Assembly: GCF_018860425.1 (NCBI RefSeq)
Contig: NZ_JAHKPI010000025.1
Location: 466,524 to 530,523 of the forward strand
DNA from: Marinobacter sp. F3R08
Lineage (GTDB): Bacteria > Pseudomonadota > Gammaproteobacteria > Pseudomonadales > Oleiphilaceae
DNA: 64,000 nucleotides
Direction of reading: 5' to 3'
Part shown: piece after piece, positions 8,458 through 17,516 of the stretch
Position numbering within the stretch: position 1 is the first letter of the stretch
How the letters are laid out: each line of letters begins with the position of its first letter
Position numbers and translations under genes: made by a program
The notes under the pieces: generated by a model
Seen by the model: the letters and a program-made list of their open reading frames with translations, nothing else
The model's database searches: none
What the model was told of the DNA's origin: nothing

Positions 8458-11160
8458 TCACTCTTCCTCGTTGCTAAACTTCGTCAGTACCCGTTTTGCA
8501 TCTGCATCGCGACCGTTGGCGCGATAGGCCTCTGCCAGATGCATCGCGATCTCCTCTGAATCCGCCTGAAGTTCGTGTGCTTTCTCCAGGACAGGCAGGC
8601 TCTGCTCGGTTTGCCCGCCTTGCAACAAAATCCAGCCATAAGTGTCCGCCACAGCAGCGCTATCCGGGTTCAGCTCAAAGGCCTGTTTGGCGAGCTCTAT
8701 CGCCCGGTCATCTCCTTTCTGGAAATAGATCCAGGCAAGGTTATTGAGAGCAACGACGTTTTGAGGGCGTAGCTCAAGCAGTTCTTCGTAGGGTGGTATC
8801 GCTTTTTCAGGTGCTTCGTTGTTCTGATGCAGCATCGCAAGATTCATCAGGATCTGAGGATTGCGAGGGAACTCCTGTCGAGCCATATCGAGGGCTTCGG
8901 CGGCTTTGGTCCGTTGCCCGGACTGAAGAAGAGCGCGGGCATGGGCAACAGCCAGATCAGCGGTTGGTTCGAGGTTGAGGCCAAGCTGATAGAGTTCGGC
9001 AGCTTCCCGGTAGTCGCCCTGTCTTTCAAAATAGCGGGCTTCTACGAGGAAGGGAGCCGCAGACTCGGGGTGTTGCTGTTTGACATCCCTGAGAATGTCC
9101 CGGGCCTCACTGGTATTGCCTTCAGTAAACTGGATAGCGGCTGCCTGAAGACCGATCTCCTGGTTTTCCGGAAAGAGTATGCGTCCCCTGCGCAGCACAT
9201 CGGATGCCCGCTCCAAGTGGTCCCGTTGGGCCAGCTCACTGGCGATACCGTGATATACGGACGCGACCAGGGATTCCGCGGGAGCAGGGCGCGATTCGTC
9301 TTCACGCTCCATAAGACTTGCTGTCAGGTCGTCAGCCCGTTGGGTGTTTTCGTTGATCAGCGCCGATTCGAGCAATATCAGCCTTGGGCCGTAGGCTTCA
9401 GGATTTTGCGCCTGAATCCCTTCCATCAGAGTTGTCAGTTCCGGCCGTGGCATAACAGACGAAATGCCCTGCAATGCCTGGCGGTTGTCTGGGGCCAACT
9501 CAATGGCACGGCGGTAGTAGGCTTTTGCTTGTTCCGTTTCGCCTCGCAACCGTGCGAGATTACCAAGCGCATTCAAGCCAGCGGGGTTTGTCTTATCCAC
9601 TTCTACCGCTTTTTGATAAAACTCCTTGGCTTCCTGAATATTTTCAGAGTTGGCGGCAACATTGCCGCGCGTAATCAGAGCTCCAGCACTGCCGGGTTCC
9701 GCTTCTACCCACTCTGTTGCCGCAGCGACTGCTGCATCGTTGTTGTCGGACGATACATACGCCTGGACGATAATTAGTCGTGCTTCTTCGGACTCTGGAT
9801 TAATTTCCAGTGCCCGATTGGCCTCTTCGACGGCCCGGGCGGTTTCACCCATTCTTACGAGATAGGTTGCATACCTCAGCCGTAGCCTGTTGTTGTCGGG
9901 CTCGAGTTCCAGGGATTTCCGGATGAACTGTTCGCCGCTTTCCTGGTCTCCGCTGATCAATGATGCAACACCAACCAGTGCCAGGGTTTCCGGGTCTGAT
10001 TCCTGATCATCGAGGTTGGCAAGTACCTCTCTCGCACCCTGCGGGTCACGCATCTGCAAGCGAGTCGCGGCGAGGACCTTTCTTGCCTGGTCTGAATTGC
10101 CCATATCCGCAACCGGCGCCAGCAAGGCTTCAGCTTCTTCAGCCCGACCCTGACGATAACGAACCAGACCCAACATCAATGATGCCTGTTCGTGGCTTGG
10201 AGCCTGCGCCAGAACCTCCTCAAGATAACGGGAGGCGTTGTCCAGTTCACCCTTATTGAACGCTTCCTGTGCCGCGTTCAGGTTGCTCATCATGGTTCCG
10301 GGAGCTGATTTGGCCAGTATCTCTTCGTAAACGAAGGCCTCTGACGATTTCCCCTGTTCCCGTAGAACGTTAATCAAGGCCGACATGCTACCGAATTTCC
10401 GGTAGGTCATAATGTCGTACTGACCAATGGTCTCCAGTGCATTTATCAAGGCTTGCTCCGCCTCAGGCCAATTCTTTTGATCCTGTGCTATGGAGGCTTT
10501 GAGGAGCCACAGCTCTACGTGCTCAGGGTCAAGCTCTTCGGCTTGAGACAAATAGGCATCGGCGTCAGCCGGTCTGTTTTGGCGGTAGGCCGCTTTTGCC
10601 AAACCAATGATGGGCAGAACTGCGTTGGAATCGGTGTTCTGGGCCTCTGTGTAGGCGTTTTCGGCTTTCTCGGGATGGCCTGAGGCCAGATAAATATCTC
10701 CCCGAAGCAAATCGCCTTCAAGCTGTTGAACTCGGTCCGGATCTTCAAGCGAATCGAGCGATGCCAGCGCATTCTCGTACTCGCCTTGCATCAGCTGGGC
10801 TTCAGAACGGATCAGAGCCGCCCGGTTGCGGTTCTGCTGACTTATGGTTTTTTCGTCAGCATCGGCAAAGAGACGATCGAGCATACGCTCAGCATTGACC
10901 GCATCACCGGCGGTCAGCAGGTTGTTAATAATAACCAGATAGGGTTCAAAGCGGTCCGGCTGCAGCTCGATCGCGCTGCGAGCTTCGAGCGTACTGGCTT
11001 TGAGTTCTCCCTGGCGCTGGAAAAACCGGGACTGATCCATATGACTGAGATATTGGATATCTTCCTGGCTCATTTCGCTGCTTTCGTCGGTGCAACCCGC
11101 GAGAGTCAGAGAAACGGCAACCGGAAGGAGGGCGGCAAGTAGTGTTGATAAAGGTTTCAT
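8458..11160 (-). CDS. prsT: PEP-CTERM system TPR-repeat lipoprotein PrsT
   Basis: A 900-residue lipoprotein. The signal peptide ends in a lipobox, LTLAGC, with Cys23 as the lipidated residue; the next residue is Thr, compatible with the outer membrane. The rest is a continuous array of tetratricopeptide repeats, with many A-x-x-x-Y/L and NPxS/P-type turns. Length and repeat content fit the PEP-CTERM TPR lipoprotein family found with XrtA, where it is thought to help polysaccharide assembly or secretion. It lies 44 bp downstream of prsR on the same strand and probably belongs to the prsK-prsR-prsT transcript. Confidence 0.9.
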   Translation of the reverse strand: MKPLSTLLAALLPVAVSLTLAGCTDESSEMSQEDIQYLSHMDQSRFFQRQGELKASTLEARSAIELQPDRFEPYLVIINNLLTAGDAVNAERMLDRLFADADEKTISQQNRNRAALIRSEAQLMQGEYENALASLDSLEDPDRVQQLEGDLLRGDIYLASGHPEKAENAYTEAQNTDSNAVLPIIGLAKAAYRQNRPADADAYLSQAEELDPEHVELWLLKASIAQDQKNWPEAEQALINALETIGQYDIMTYRKFGSMSALINVLREQGKSSEAFVYEEILAKSAPGTMMSNLNAAQEAFNKGELDNASRYLEEVLAQAPSHEQASLMLGLVRYRQGRAEEAEALLAPVADMGNSDQARKVLAATRLQMRDPQGAREVLANLDDQESDPETLALVGVASLISGDQESGEQFIRKSLELEPDNNRLRLRYATYLVRMGETARAVEEANRALEINPESEEARLIIVQAYVSSDNNDAAVAAATEWVEAEPGSAGALITRGNVAANSENIQEAKEFYQKAVEVDKTNPAGLNALGNLARLRGETEQAKAYYRRAIELAPDNRQALQGISSVMPRPELTTLMEGIQAQNPEAYGPRLILLESALINENTQRADDLTASLMEREDESRPAPAESLVASVYHGIASELAQRDHLERASDVLRRGRILFPENQEIGLQAAAIQFTEGNTSEARDILRDVKQQHPESAAPFLVEARYFERQGDYREAAELYQLGLNLEPTADLAVAHARALLQSGQRTKAAEALDMARQEFPRNPQILMNLAMLHQNNEAPEKAIPPYEELLELRPQNVVALNNLAWIYFQKGDDRAIELAKQAFELNPDSAAVADTYGWILLQGGQTEQSLPVLEKAHELQADSEEIAMHLAEAYRANGRDADAKRVLTKFSNEEE

Positions 11161-11204
11161 GTCCCTGTTCCTTTCTTTTTTATCATCTGGATTCCCTGCA
11201 CTAT

Positions 11205-12578
11205 TCAGGCACCTGGCGATTCTGTTGAGGTCTTTATCCGATACTTATCAGTCAGGTTGTAAAGTGTTGGCCGGGTTATGCCCAGCATGCGGGAGGCCTG
11301 GGTCATATTAAAACTACAGGACTGCAGAGCCTGTATAATCGCTGCCCGCTCTGCGCTTTCCCGCACCTGTCGCAGGTTAAGTTGTTGGTCCGGGGTTTGC
11401 TCTCCTCCATCGAGCTCAAGATCGTCTGAGGTCACGCGTTTGCTGTCCGCCATAATGATGGCGCGTTTCACCTTGTTGATCATCTCGCGCACATTGCCTG
11501 GCCATGCATAATGACTAATGGCGTTAGTGGCATCCTCACTGTACGAGAGGTTAGGGCGGTCCATTTGCTTGCCGAGAGATTTCAGGAGCGACTGAGCTAT
11601 GACCAGGGCGTCACCATCACGTTCCCGTACAGCGGGCACGTCAAGTGTGATTTCGCTGATTCTGTAGTAAAGATCTTCCCTGAACGAGCCGCTATCAATC
11701 AGTTGTCTGACATCCCGGTGGGTCGCGCAGACTACGCGAACATCAACGGCGATGGAGTTAACTGAGCCCACCCGGTCGATGACACGCTCTTGCAGAAAGC
11801 GCAAAAGCTTGGCCTGAAGTGCCATAGGCATATCGCCGATTTCATCCAGGAACAGAGTTCCGCCGTTGGCACTTTCAATCTTGCCCTTTTTGGATTGGGT
11901 GGCTCCGGTAAACGAGCCTTTCTCAAAGCCAAACAGTTCGCTTTCCAGCAGATTTTCCGGAATTGCTGCGCAGTTGATGGCCGCGAACGATTTACCTGCT
12001 CGCGGACTCAGGTCGTGCAATGCTCGCGCCAGCAATTCTTTCCCGGTACCGGTTTCGCCAGTAATGAGCGTGGTTACGTCCGTTGGCGCAACTTTTTCGA
12101 GTGTTCGACAAACGGCCAGCATTTGAGGGCTTGCAGCAACAATGCCTTTGATATTGGTGCCGTTGCCTGGTCTGGAAAGTTCGAGGTTTTCCCGTTCGAG
12201 TTCCGCCAATCGGAAAGCGCGGTTAACCACAAAAGTAAGAATGTCGGCATCCAGCGGCTTTTGATAGAAATCGGAAGCGCCCATGCCTACCGCCTTAACG
12301 GCATTTTCTTTGTCTTCCCGTCCCGTCACAACAATCACTTTGGTCATCGGGGCGAGTCGGAGGATTTCTTCAAGCAGATTGAAGCCTTCAGAGGCACCAC
12401 CAGGATCTGGCGGGAGGCCGAGATCCAAAGTAACAACTTCGGGTTCCTCACGTCTGAGCGCCGCAAGCGCCGATTCCCGATCGGAGGCAAGGGTTACTTC
12501 CAGGTCATCACTGAAACACCAGCGCATCTGGCTTTGAAGGCCTGGATCATCTTCTACGATTAATAGTCGTCTGGTCAC
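11205..12578 (-). CDS. prsR: PEP-CTERM-box response regulator PrsR (sigma-54 activator)
   Basis: An NtrC-type activator of about 457 residues. The N-terminal receiver domain begins RRLLIVEDDPGLQSQ, with the likely phosphorylated Asp in VTLDLGLP. The central AAA+ domain has GETGTGKE (Walker A), FEKGSFTGA and TLFLDEIGDM (Walker B). The C-terminal helix-turn-helix is MTQASRMLGITRPTLYNL. The sigma-54 contact loop reads GSFTGA instead of the usual GAFTGA. I take the GTG at 12578, which directly precedes the receiver domain; an upstream TTG at 12614 would add 12 residues. It should activate sigma-54 promoters of PEP-CTERM and polysaccharide genes after phosphorylation by PrsK, such as the one at 15627-15645. 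Confidence 0.9.
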   Translation of the reverse strand: MTRRLLIVEDDPGLQSQMRWCFSDDLEVTLASDRESALAALRREEPEVVTLDLGLPPDPGGASEGFNLLEEILRLAPMTKVIVVTGREDKENAVKAVGMGASDFYQKPLDADILTFVVNRAFRLAELERENLELSRPGNGTNIKGIVAASPQMLAVCRTLEKVAPTDVTTLITGETGTGKELLARALHDLSPRAGKSFAAINCAAIPENLLESELFGFEKGSFTGATQSKKGKIESANGGTLFLDEIGDMPMALQAKLLRFLQERVIDRVGSVNSIAVDVRVVCATHRDVRQLIDSGSFREDLYYRISEITLDVPAVRERDGDALVIAQSLLKSLGKQMDRPNLSYSEDATNAISHYAWPGNVREMINKVKRAIIMADSKRVTSDDLELDGGEQTPDQQLNLRQVRESAERAAIIQALQSCSFNMTQASRMLGITRPTLYNLTDKYRIKTSTESPGA

Positions 12579-12680
12579 AACAGCAGTAAATCCTTTTTCG
12601 GTGTGAGTCCTCAATTCTGATTCTTAACCGAACATTGGCACTTTGCAATGGTCGTCTTTCTTGCCGTAAGAGAATGGTTG

Positions 12681-14819
12681 TTAATTGGTATTCTCTCTGG
12701 CTTCTTCAATGGTCCCCTGGAATGCTCGCTCCTCCGGTTTCGACATGTCTGTGGCATCAGGTTCAGCCAGAGGAATGCGCACTGAGAAGCAGGAGCCGAT
12801 ACCAGGTCCACTTGTCACATCAATGTTGCCTCCCAGTTTCTGGATGTATTCACGAGCCTGGTAGGCGCCGATTCCCATACCGGTGAGCCCCTTTGTACTC
12901 TCAAAAGGTTTGAAGAGTTGTCCGCTGATAAAGTCCTCGGTCATTCCGCAGCCGGTATCCTGAATAAACAGAACGACATTGCCTTTTGCGAGCTTTAACG
13001 TCAGAACAACCTCTCCGTCCGGCGGCGTCGCATCCTGGGCGTTCTGTATTAGATGCCCAAGAACACTCTGCAACTGCTCGGCATCCGCTTTGATTCTGGC
13101 TTCTGGCGGTGTGCCCTCCAGGTGTGGAAAAGGTGCTCTGTGCTGGTGATGTGCAACCAGCTCCATAACCAGGTCTGTCAGGTTCAACGGGGCCAGTTTG
13201 CTGTCATCATCAAGAGAGGGCTTTCGAATGTGTTCGACAAGGTTGGACATTTTGCGAACAGCATGCTCGGTTGTGTTGATCATGTCATCAATAAAGGCCG
13301 GATTGTCACGGTGTCTTGGTGCATTTTTCACAAGCAGTGAAAGCTGGGCAATGACGGTTTTCAAATCGTGCACCATGAAAGCAGATGCCTTGCTGACTGC
13401 TTCGAATTGCATTGCTCTGGACAGGCGGTTTTGGGCATCGGCCTGAGCCAGAAGGTTGCATGTTTGCCTGGCTACCACCTTTATCAGATCAAAGTTTTCC
13501 CAATTCAGTTCAACGCGCGCGTAGGGGTTTCCTACCAGTGCCATGCCGTAGAGCTCATTGCCCAAGTATAACGGAATGATCAGCCAGCCATCCGGCGTTT
13601 TGGAGATGGCGTCGGGAATTTCAAGAAGGTTATAGCTGACCGGGTCTGCCTGGTACTCGTGTAAATCGACAATCCATTCCCGTTCCCGGAAGAGTTGCAC
13701 CAACTCCGAGTCTCCATCGACGATGGTGTGTTTGGGTGTCGACAGGTTGATTGTCGCTTTGAGGACATAGGCGCCTTGTTCACCAATGACCCAGAGAGCG
13801 CCAGCATTGCTTTCAACCAGTGCCGCCAGCATTCTGATCACTCGTTCGGGAAGTGGCGGGTCGTTGCTGAGGTCCGCCAGTTCCCGGGTCATTTTCAGCC
13901 ACTCTTCCCGGTAATCGTATTTGTAATCGAAGAAGTTCTGACTGATCAGGACCATCAGTTTCGAACGGATACGTCGTGAAAGCAGAAGTGTTGTCAGAAA
14001 TACCAGTGAAATCGTAAAAAAGAGGACCTGAAGGGCATCTCCCCACTCGCCTCCGAGCACCCGCACATAGTAGCCGCCGAGGGACAGAAACAGCAGATAG
14101 CCACCGGCGAACAACAGGGTTCCCGCGTGGAAAAATGCAGAACGTGAAAGCTGGAAATCAACCGGCTGCTTTCGGGTATTGATAACGTTGATGGCAAAGA
14201 GCGGAATAAGCAGGGCATTCACGAAACCCCGGGCATTCCAGAACGACTCTGCCACTTGCCCGAAGAGTAAGGCATCGGCGTACATGAAGAAGTCGAATGC
14301 AAAAATGGTTGCAACGCCTATGCATATGTACTTGATGCTGGAACGGCCAAAGCTGGGTGAATTGCGCCAGATTTGTTCCACCATTGAGAGGCCAAGCAGG
14401 GAAAGGCCAATCTGGCCAAGCAGCTTGAATTTCCCGGTGGAGATATCAACGTGACTGAAGTTTTCGATCAGTGCGATGCTGACCAGAAGCGTTAAGAGGA
14501 TGGCCGTTGTGGCACCAAGGATTCGCTTTACGTCGTTGGTGAGGTTATTTCTCTTCAGGCCATCTTTTAATAGTGCAAACAGCAGATGGATCCAGGATGC
14601 GTCCCGCAGTAACTCGATAAAGTAGCGGATATTGAATCCTGGTTGGTCCCAGAGGCTCTGGCTGACGATTGTTGCGGCCCAGACTGTGCTGACGGCTGCC
14701 GCGAGGGCAAGTGCCCGGTCAACCCCTCGACGCAGGTAGCGGGAAGCGACCAGTATACCCAGAAGCCCGAACGTAATAGTTGCCAGGGAATAGCTGAGTA
14801 CGTCCATGTTACTGAACAT
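12681..14819 (-). CDS. prsK: PEP-CTERM system histidine kinase PrsK
   Basis: A 712-residue membrane histidine kinase. The first 285 residues contain about eight hydrophobic helices. A GAF-like domain covers about 310-460. The phosphoacceptor is His484 in SAFMVHDLKTVIAQL, followed by an ATPase domain with the N box LIQNAQDATPP (about 591-601), G1 box DTGCGM (621-626) and G2 box GMGIGAYQ. This layout is that of PrsK, the partner of PrsR. It is followed on the same strand by prsR after about 100 bp. ATGs at 14819 and four codons later are both possible; no strong ribosome site separates them. Confidence 0.92.
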   Translation of the reverse strand: MFSNMDVLSYSLATITFGLLGILVASRYLRRGVDRALALAAAVSTVWAATIVSQSLWDQPGFNIRYFIELLRDASWIHLLFALLKDGLKRNNLTNDVKRILGATTAILLTLLVSIALIENFSHVDISTGKFKLLGQIGLSLLGLSMVEQIWRNSPSFGRSSIKYICIGVATIFAFDFFMYADALLFGQVAESFWNARGFVNALLIPLFAINVINTRKQPVDFQLSRSAFFHAGTLLFAGGYLLFLSLGGYYVRVLGGEWGDALQVLFFTISLVFLTTLLLSRRIRSKLMVLISQNFFDYKYDYREEWLKMTRELADLSNDPPLPERVIRMLAALVESNAGALWVIGEQGAYVLKATINLSTPKHTIVDGDSELVQLFREREWIVDLHEYQADPVSYNLLEIPDAISKTPDGWLIIPLYLGNELYGMALVGNPYARVELNWENFDLIKVVARQTCNLLAQADAQNRLSRAMQFEAVSKASAFMVHDLKTVIAQLSLLVKNAPRHRDNPAFIDDMINTTEHAVRKMSNLVEHIRKPSLDDDSKLAPLNLTDLVMELVAHHQHRAPFPHLEGTPPEARIKADAEQLQSVLGHLIQNAQDATPPDGEVVLTLKLAKGNVVLFIQDTGCGMTEDFISGQLFKPFESTKGLTGMGIGAYQAREYIQKLGGNIDVTSGPGIGSCFSVRIPLAEPDATDMSKPEERAFQGTIEEARENTN

Positions 14820-14892
14820 GCATTATTGTCCCAATAAATGAAAACTCCTTGGCTAGCATAGCTTTGTTTGGATGTGAGGGTAACTCGTTTAC

Positions 14893-14922
14893 AAAAAAGC
14901 CAGCGGCTTTCAGGCGCTGGCT
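14893..14922 (-). terminator. Intrinsic terminator of the PEP-CTERM gene
   Basis: Read on the minus strand, AGCCAGCG and CGCTGGCT form an eight-pair stem with a nine-base loop, followed by a run of Ts (six As on the plus strand at 14893-14898). It lies about 20 bp after the stop of the PEP-CTERM gene and would separate it from prsK. Confidence 0.8.
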
Positions 14923-14943
14923 ATCTGCATTCTACGGTCTTAC

Positions 14944-15576
14944 TTAGCTCTTGCGTCTGCGTGAGAGTCCGAGACCGGCCAGTCCCAGGCCGAGAAGCGC
15001 GAGAGAGCCGGGCTCCGGAACCTTTGCGATAACAGAAACGTCATCCAGGAAATTGCCGAATGTATTGGTTTCCGGGCTCACCGAGGTGAACAACAGTCTG
15101 GTCGTTTCGCTCGAAGCTGTGAAGATGCCGGAGTACGTGGTCCAGTCATTTGCACTTGTATTGGCGATGTCCAGAGACAGGTCGCCTGCGGCAACGTTAA
15201 ACGACTCTGTGCCGGAACCTGATCTGGCTCTGTAGGCAAAAGACAGTTCGTAGCTCTGGCCGATGTTTGTGACGATGTCCTGAAACAGGGTGAAAGCACT
15301 GCCTGTCTTGGGGTGTGCATTCAGCTCTGCAAACTGTTCACCTTCGTCGGCATTGACGCCACCGAAGCCGGAACTCCAGATTTCAATGTTGTTGCCATCA
15401 GTATCCCAACCGTCTACCTGATCAGGACTGAAGAAACCCCAGCCGCCGGCGGAATTGGTGAGTGCCGGGGTGGACTCAAAGCCCCCATTGGTGAGTAGGT
15501 TGCCTGATGCCATGATTGGGGCAGCAAGTAGAGCTGTCAGACCAACAGCAGTTCCAATACTTCTTAACTTGGTCAT
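14944..15576 (-). CDS. PEP-CTERM sorting-domain secreted protein
   Basis: A 210-residue exported protein starting at the ATG at 15576, with an AAAGGA ribosome site ten bases upstream; a longer start at 15660 would run through the sigma-54 promoter. A signal peptide covers residues 1-24. The body is an adhesin or carbohydrate-binding-like beta domain (GNLLTNGGFES, GQSYELSFAYRARS, FLDDVSVI) of the kind seen in choice-of-anchor proteins. The last 25 residues are a textbook sorting tail: VPEPGS, a glycine/leucine helix, then RRRK. It is probably a substrate of the exosortase at 6841-8388. Its expression probably depends on PrsR and sigma-54. Confidence 0.92.
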   Translation of the reverse strand: MTKLRSIGTAVGLTALLAAPIMASGNLLTNGGFESTPALTNSAGGWGFFSPDQVDGWDTDGNNIEIWSSGFGGVNADEGEQFAELNAHPKTGSAFTLFQDIVTNIGQSYELSFAYRARSGSGTESFNVAAGDLSLDIANTSANDWTTYSGIFTASSETTRLLFTSVSPETNTFGNFLDDVSVIAKVPEPGSLALLGLGLAGLGLSRRRKS

Positions 15577-15626
15577 GATCTGTACATCCTTTCGGGACTT
15601 GAAATAACAAATGGTTGATCTGAAGT

Positions 15627-15645
15627 TAAGCATTCCTCGTGCCAA
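15627..15645 (-). promoter_or_regulatory. Sigma-54 (-24/-12) promoter
   Basis: On the minus strand the sequence reads TTGGCACGAGGAATGCTTA. It keeps the GG and GC doublets with exactly ten bases between them and the TGGCACG half; the -12 half is ATGCT instead of TTGCT. It would start transcription near 15617, giving a leader of about 40 bases before the ATG at 15576. No other sigma-54 site this good was seen in the gaps I read. PrsR is the obvious activator. Confidence 0.8.
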
Positions 15646-15753
15646 TATACATAGGATCATGAAAAGTAAGTGAATTAATTTCTATGAATTTCTTGGGTGT
15701 AAAAATGTTCGACGGTTTTTGGTGTGGTCTTGCTAAATTTTTTACAGTAGCAA

Positions 15754-16701
15754 TCAAACCGGCCTCTTGTTCTCCCGATAGAACAGGAAAATCTCTTTAA
15801 GGGGGCGTTGCGGTTCAAACCCGAACTCTCTCTCAAAGGCTCGGCCATCAATGACTACCGGGTATTTGAAGAACGCCATCAGATAAGATGGAAAGCTCTT
15901 CAGTTTCAGTGTGCCAAGTATCATCCTGGGAATCATCGGTGGAATAGAGGGTACGGGAATTCGCTTGCATCCACAGAGCTTCAGGGCGTGCTGGTAGGCA
16001 ACCCAGTCCTGTGGTGCGACGTTATATACGCCGCGGGTTGGCTTGTTGTAGGCCAGAACCATGGCGTCAGCCATGTCGTCAATATGAATGAACTGCATCA
16101 TTGGTGAGAAGCCTGCGAGCACGGGCGCCCGTTCGCTTGCCAGCAGTGTGCTAATGGTGTTGCGCACGCCAGGGCCCACGATATTGCAGGGTCGAAGGAT
16201 GGTGATGTTCAGTTCCGGGTAGCGCCACAGATAGATGTTGGCGAGGTTTTCAAGTTCTACGGAGTCGATCAGGTCGGCACTGAGTCCGGCACTTTTGAGA
16301 GGCGCGGATTCATCAATGAGTGCGGGGTTGTAGGCCACCGCACCGTATACGTGAAACGTTGAAAGTACCACGACGCGTTTTATGCCGTATTTGTGGCTCA
16401 GATCCAGTAGTTTCTGTGTGCCCAGCACATTGGCGTTGTAACGTCGCATTCGGGTGAGTTGGCTGGACATGATGCGACCCATGTGGATAACACCGTCAAA
16501 TTGGTAACGCCGGAAAAGATCTTCAAAGACACGTTTGTTGAAATCAATGCAGTAACTGGGGATGTCGTCTCCCAGGTATACCTGTTCACGGAAATCGACG
16601 GCCACCAGATCGCAGGTATCCCGAAGTCGTTCGATAACCTGTTGGGCAAGGGCGCCAGCGGCGCCTGTGATCAATATATGAGGTCTGCGTTGTTCGGTCA
16701 T
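15754..16701 (-). CDS. NAD-dependent epimerase/dehydratase (extended SDR)
   Basis: A 315-residue short-chain dehydrogenase-like protein. It has an N-terminal Rossmann motif, ILITGAAGALAQQ, then IHMGRI, and LSTFHVYG at the position of the catalytic Ser/Thr. The usual YxxxK lysine motif is not evident: the region reads SVELENLANIYLWRYP, so catalysis may be altered. ILRPCNIVGPG and a FIHIDDMADAMVLA strand complete the fold. The start overlaps the stop of the acyltransferase gene (ATGA). The set may handle a nucleotide sugar, a glycolipid or a surface polymer; no substrate can be assigned. Confidence 0.75.
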   Translation of the reverse strand: MTEQRRPHILITGAAGALAQQVIERLRDTCDLVAVDFREQVYLGDDIPSYCIDFNKRVFEDLFRRYQFDGVIHMGRIMSSQLTRMRRYNANVLGTQKLLDLSHKYGIKRVVVLSTFHVYGAVAYNPALIDESAPLKSAGLSADLIDSVELENLANIYLWRYPELNITILRPCNIVGPGVRNTISTLLASERAPVLAGFSPMMQFIHIDDMADAMVLAYNKPTRGVYNVAPQDWVAYQHALKLCGCKRIPVPSIPPMIPRMILGTLKLKSFPSYLMAFFKYPVVIDGRAFEREFGFEPQRPLKEIFLFYRENKRPV

Positions 16702-17516
16702 CAGAAAAGCCTTTTCCTCTCACTCAGTCCCTTGTCGATCAGTCGGCTGATTTCCGCCTTGACCGCTTCCACGCGTTCAGTGACCTGTTCTTCGGGGATT
16801 TCCCGATCATCAAAGTACATCGGGGCTCCAAAGTTGAGGTGTACTTTGGCCGGAAGCACCACGGGCATGGCGATAGGTGCATAGGGGATGCCAAGGGCCT
16901 TCGCCAGAGGTTTTATGTTGGCGATGGCAGGGATGGTCTCCTCGCAGCCTACCACGCCGACTGGCACGATGGAGGCCTTGTATTTCATTGCCAGGTGCAT
17001 GAAGCCATTGCCAAAACGCTTTAGCTGATAGCGATCCTGGTACAGTTTCCCGGAACCGCGAACGCCCTCTGGAAACACGATGACAGCTTCATCGTTATCG
17101 AGCATTTTGGCGCAGTTGACCGGGTCTCCGAGCACGGCACCAACCTCATTGAGCATGTTGCCCAGCCACGGCACGGTAGGAAAGAAGCGCTCAATCATCG
17201 CCCTTGGAATACGGGCGTTTTCTTCCCTGGATGCCAGGGCATATCCAATGAGTACGCCGTCCAAGGGGAGCTGCCCGCTATGGTTGGCGATGATCAGCAC
17301 TGGCCCCTCAGCGGGAACGTTCTCGACGCCGTGAGCCTGTACCCGAAAATACTTCTCGTAAATCAGCTTGGTGAGAGAGAGGCCATATTTTACGGCTTCG
17401 TTGTTGTAGCCCCAGGGGTCGTAACCCAGGCTTCCAATGGGCTTTCGGATGCGATTTATGTGGTCGCTCAGCTGGGTAGGAACCAGTCTGGATTTGATAA
17501 AAGATGTCAGGCTCAT
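16701..17516 (-). CDS. PlsC-like lysophospholipid acyltransferase
   Basis: A 271-residue protein of the glycerolipid acyltransferase superfamily. It starts at the ATG at 17516, which overlaps the mutarotase stop by four bases. The acyltransferase box reads IANHSGQLPLDG, so the catalytic His and Asp are separated by six residues rather than the four of classic PlsC, as in a recognised NHSG-type branch. The glycerol-phosphate-binding block is VIVFPEGVRGSGK. Only a weak hydrophobic segment is seen, so it is probably peripheral at the inner membrane. The acceptor could be a lysophospholipid or another lipid. Confidence 0.8.
   Translation of the reverse strand: MSLTSFIKSRLVPTQLSDHINRIRKPIGSLGYDPWGYNNEAVKYGLSLTKLIYEKYFRVQAHGVENVPAEGPVLIIANHSGQLPLDGVLIGYALASREENARIPRAMIERFFPTVPWLGNMLNEVGAVLGDPVNCAKMLDNDEAVIVFPEGVRGSGKLYQDRYQLKRFGNGFMHLAMKYKASIVPVGVVGCEETIPAIANIKPLAKALGIPYAPIAMPVVLPAKVHLNFGAPMYFDDREIPEEQVTERVEAVKAEISRLIDKGLSERKRLF

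Noticed and set aside
8827-9777. 316-residue open frame on the plus strand
   Set aside because: It lies wholly antisense to prsT, whose TPR pattern and lipobox are clear; the frame has no recognisable domain.
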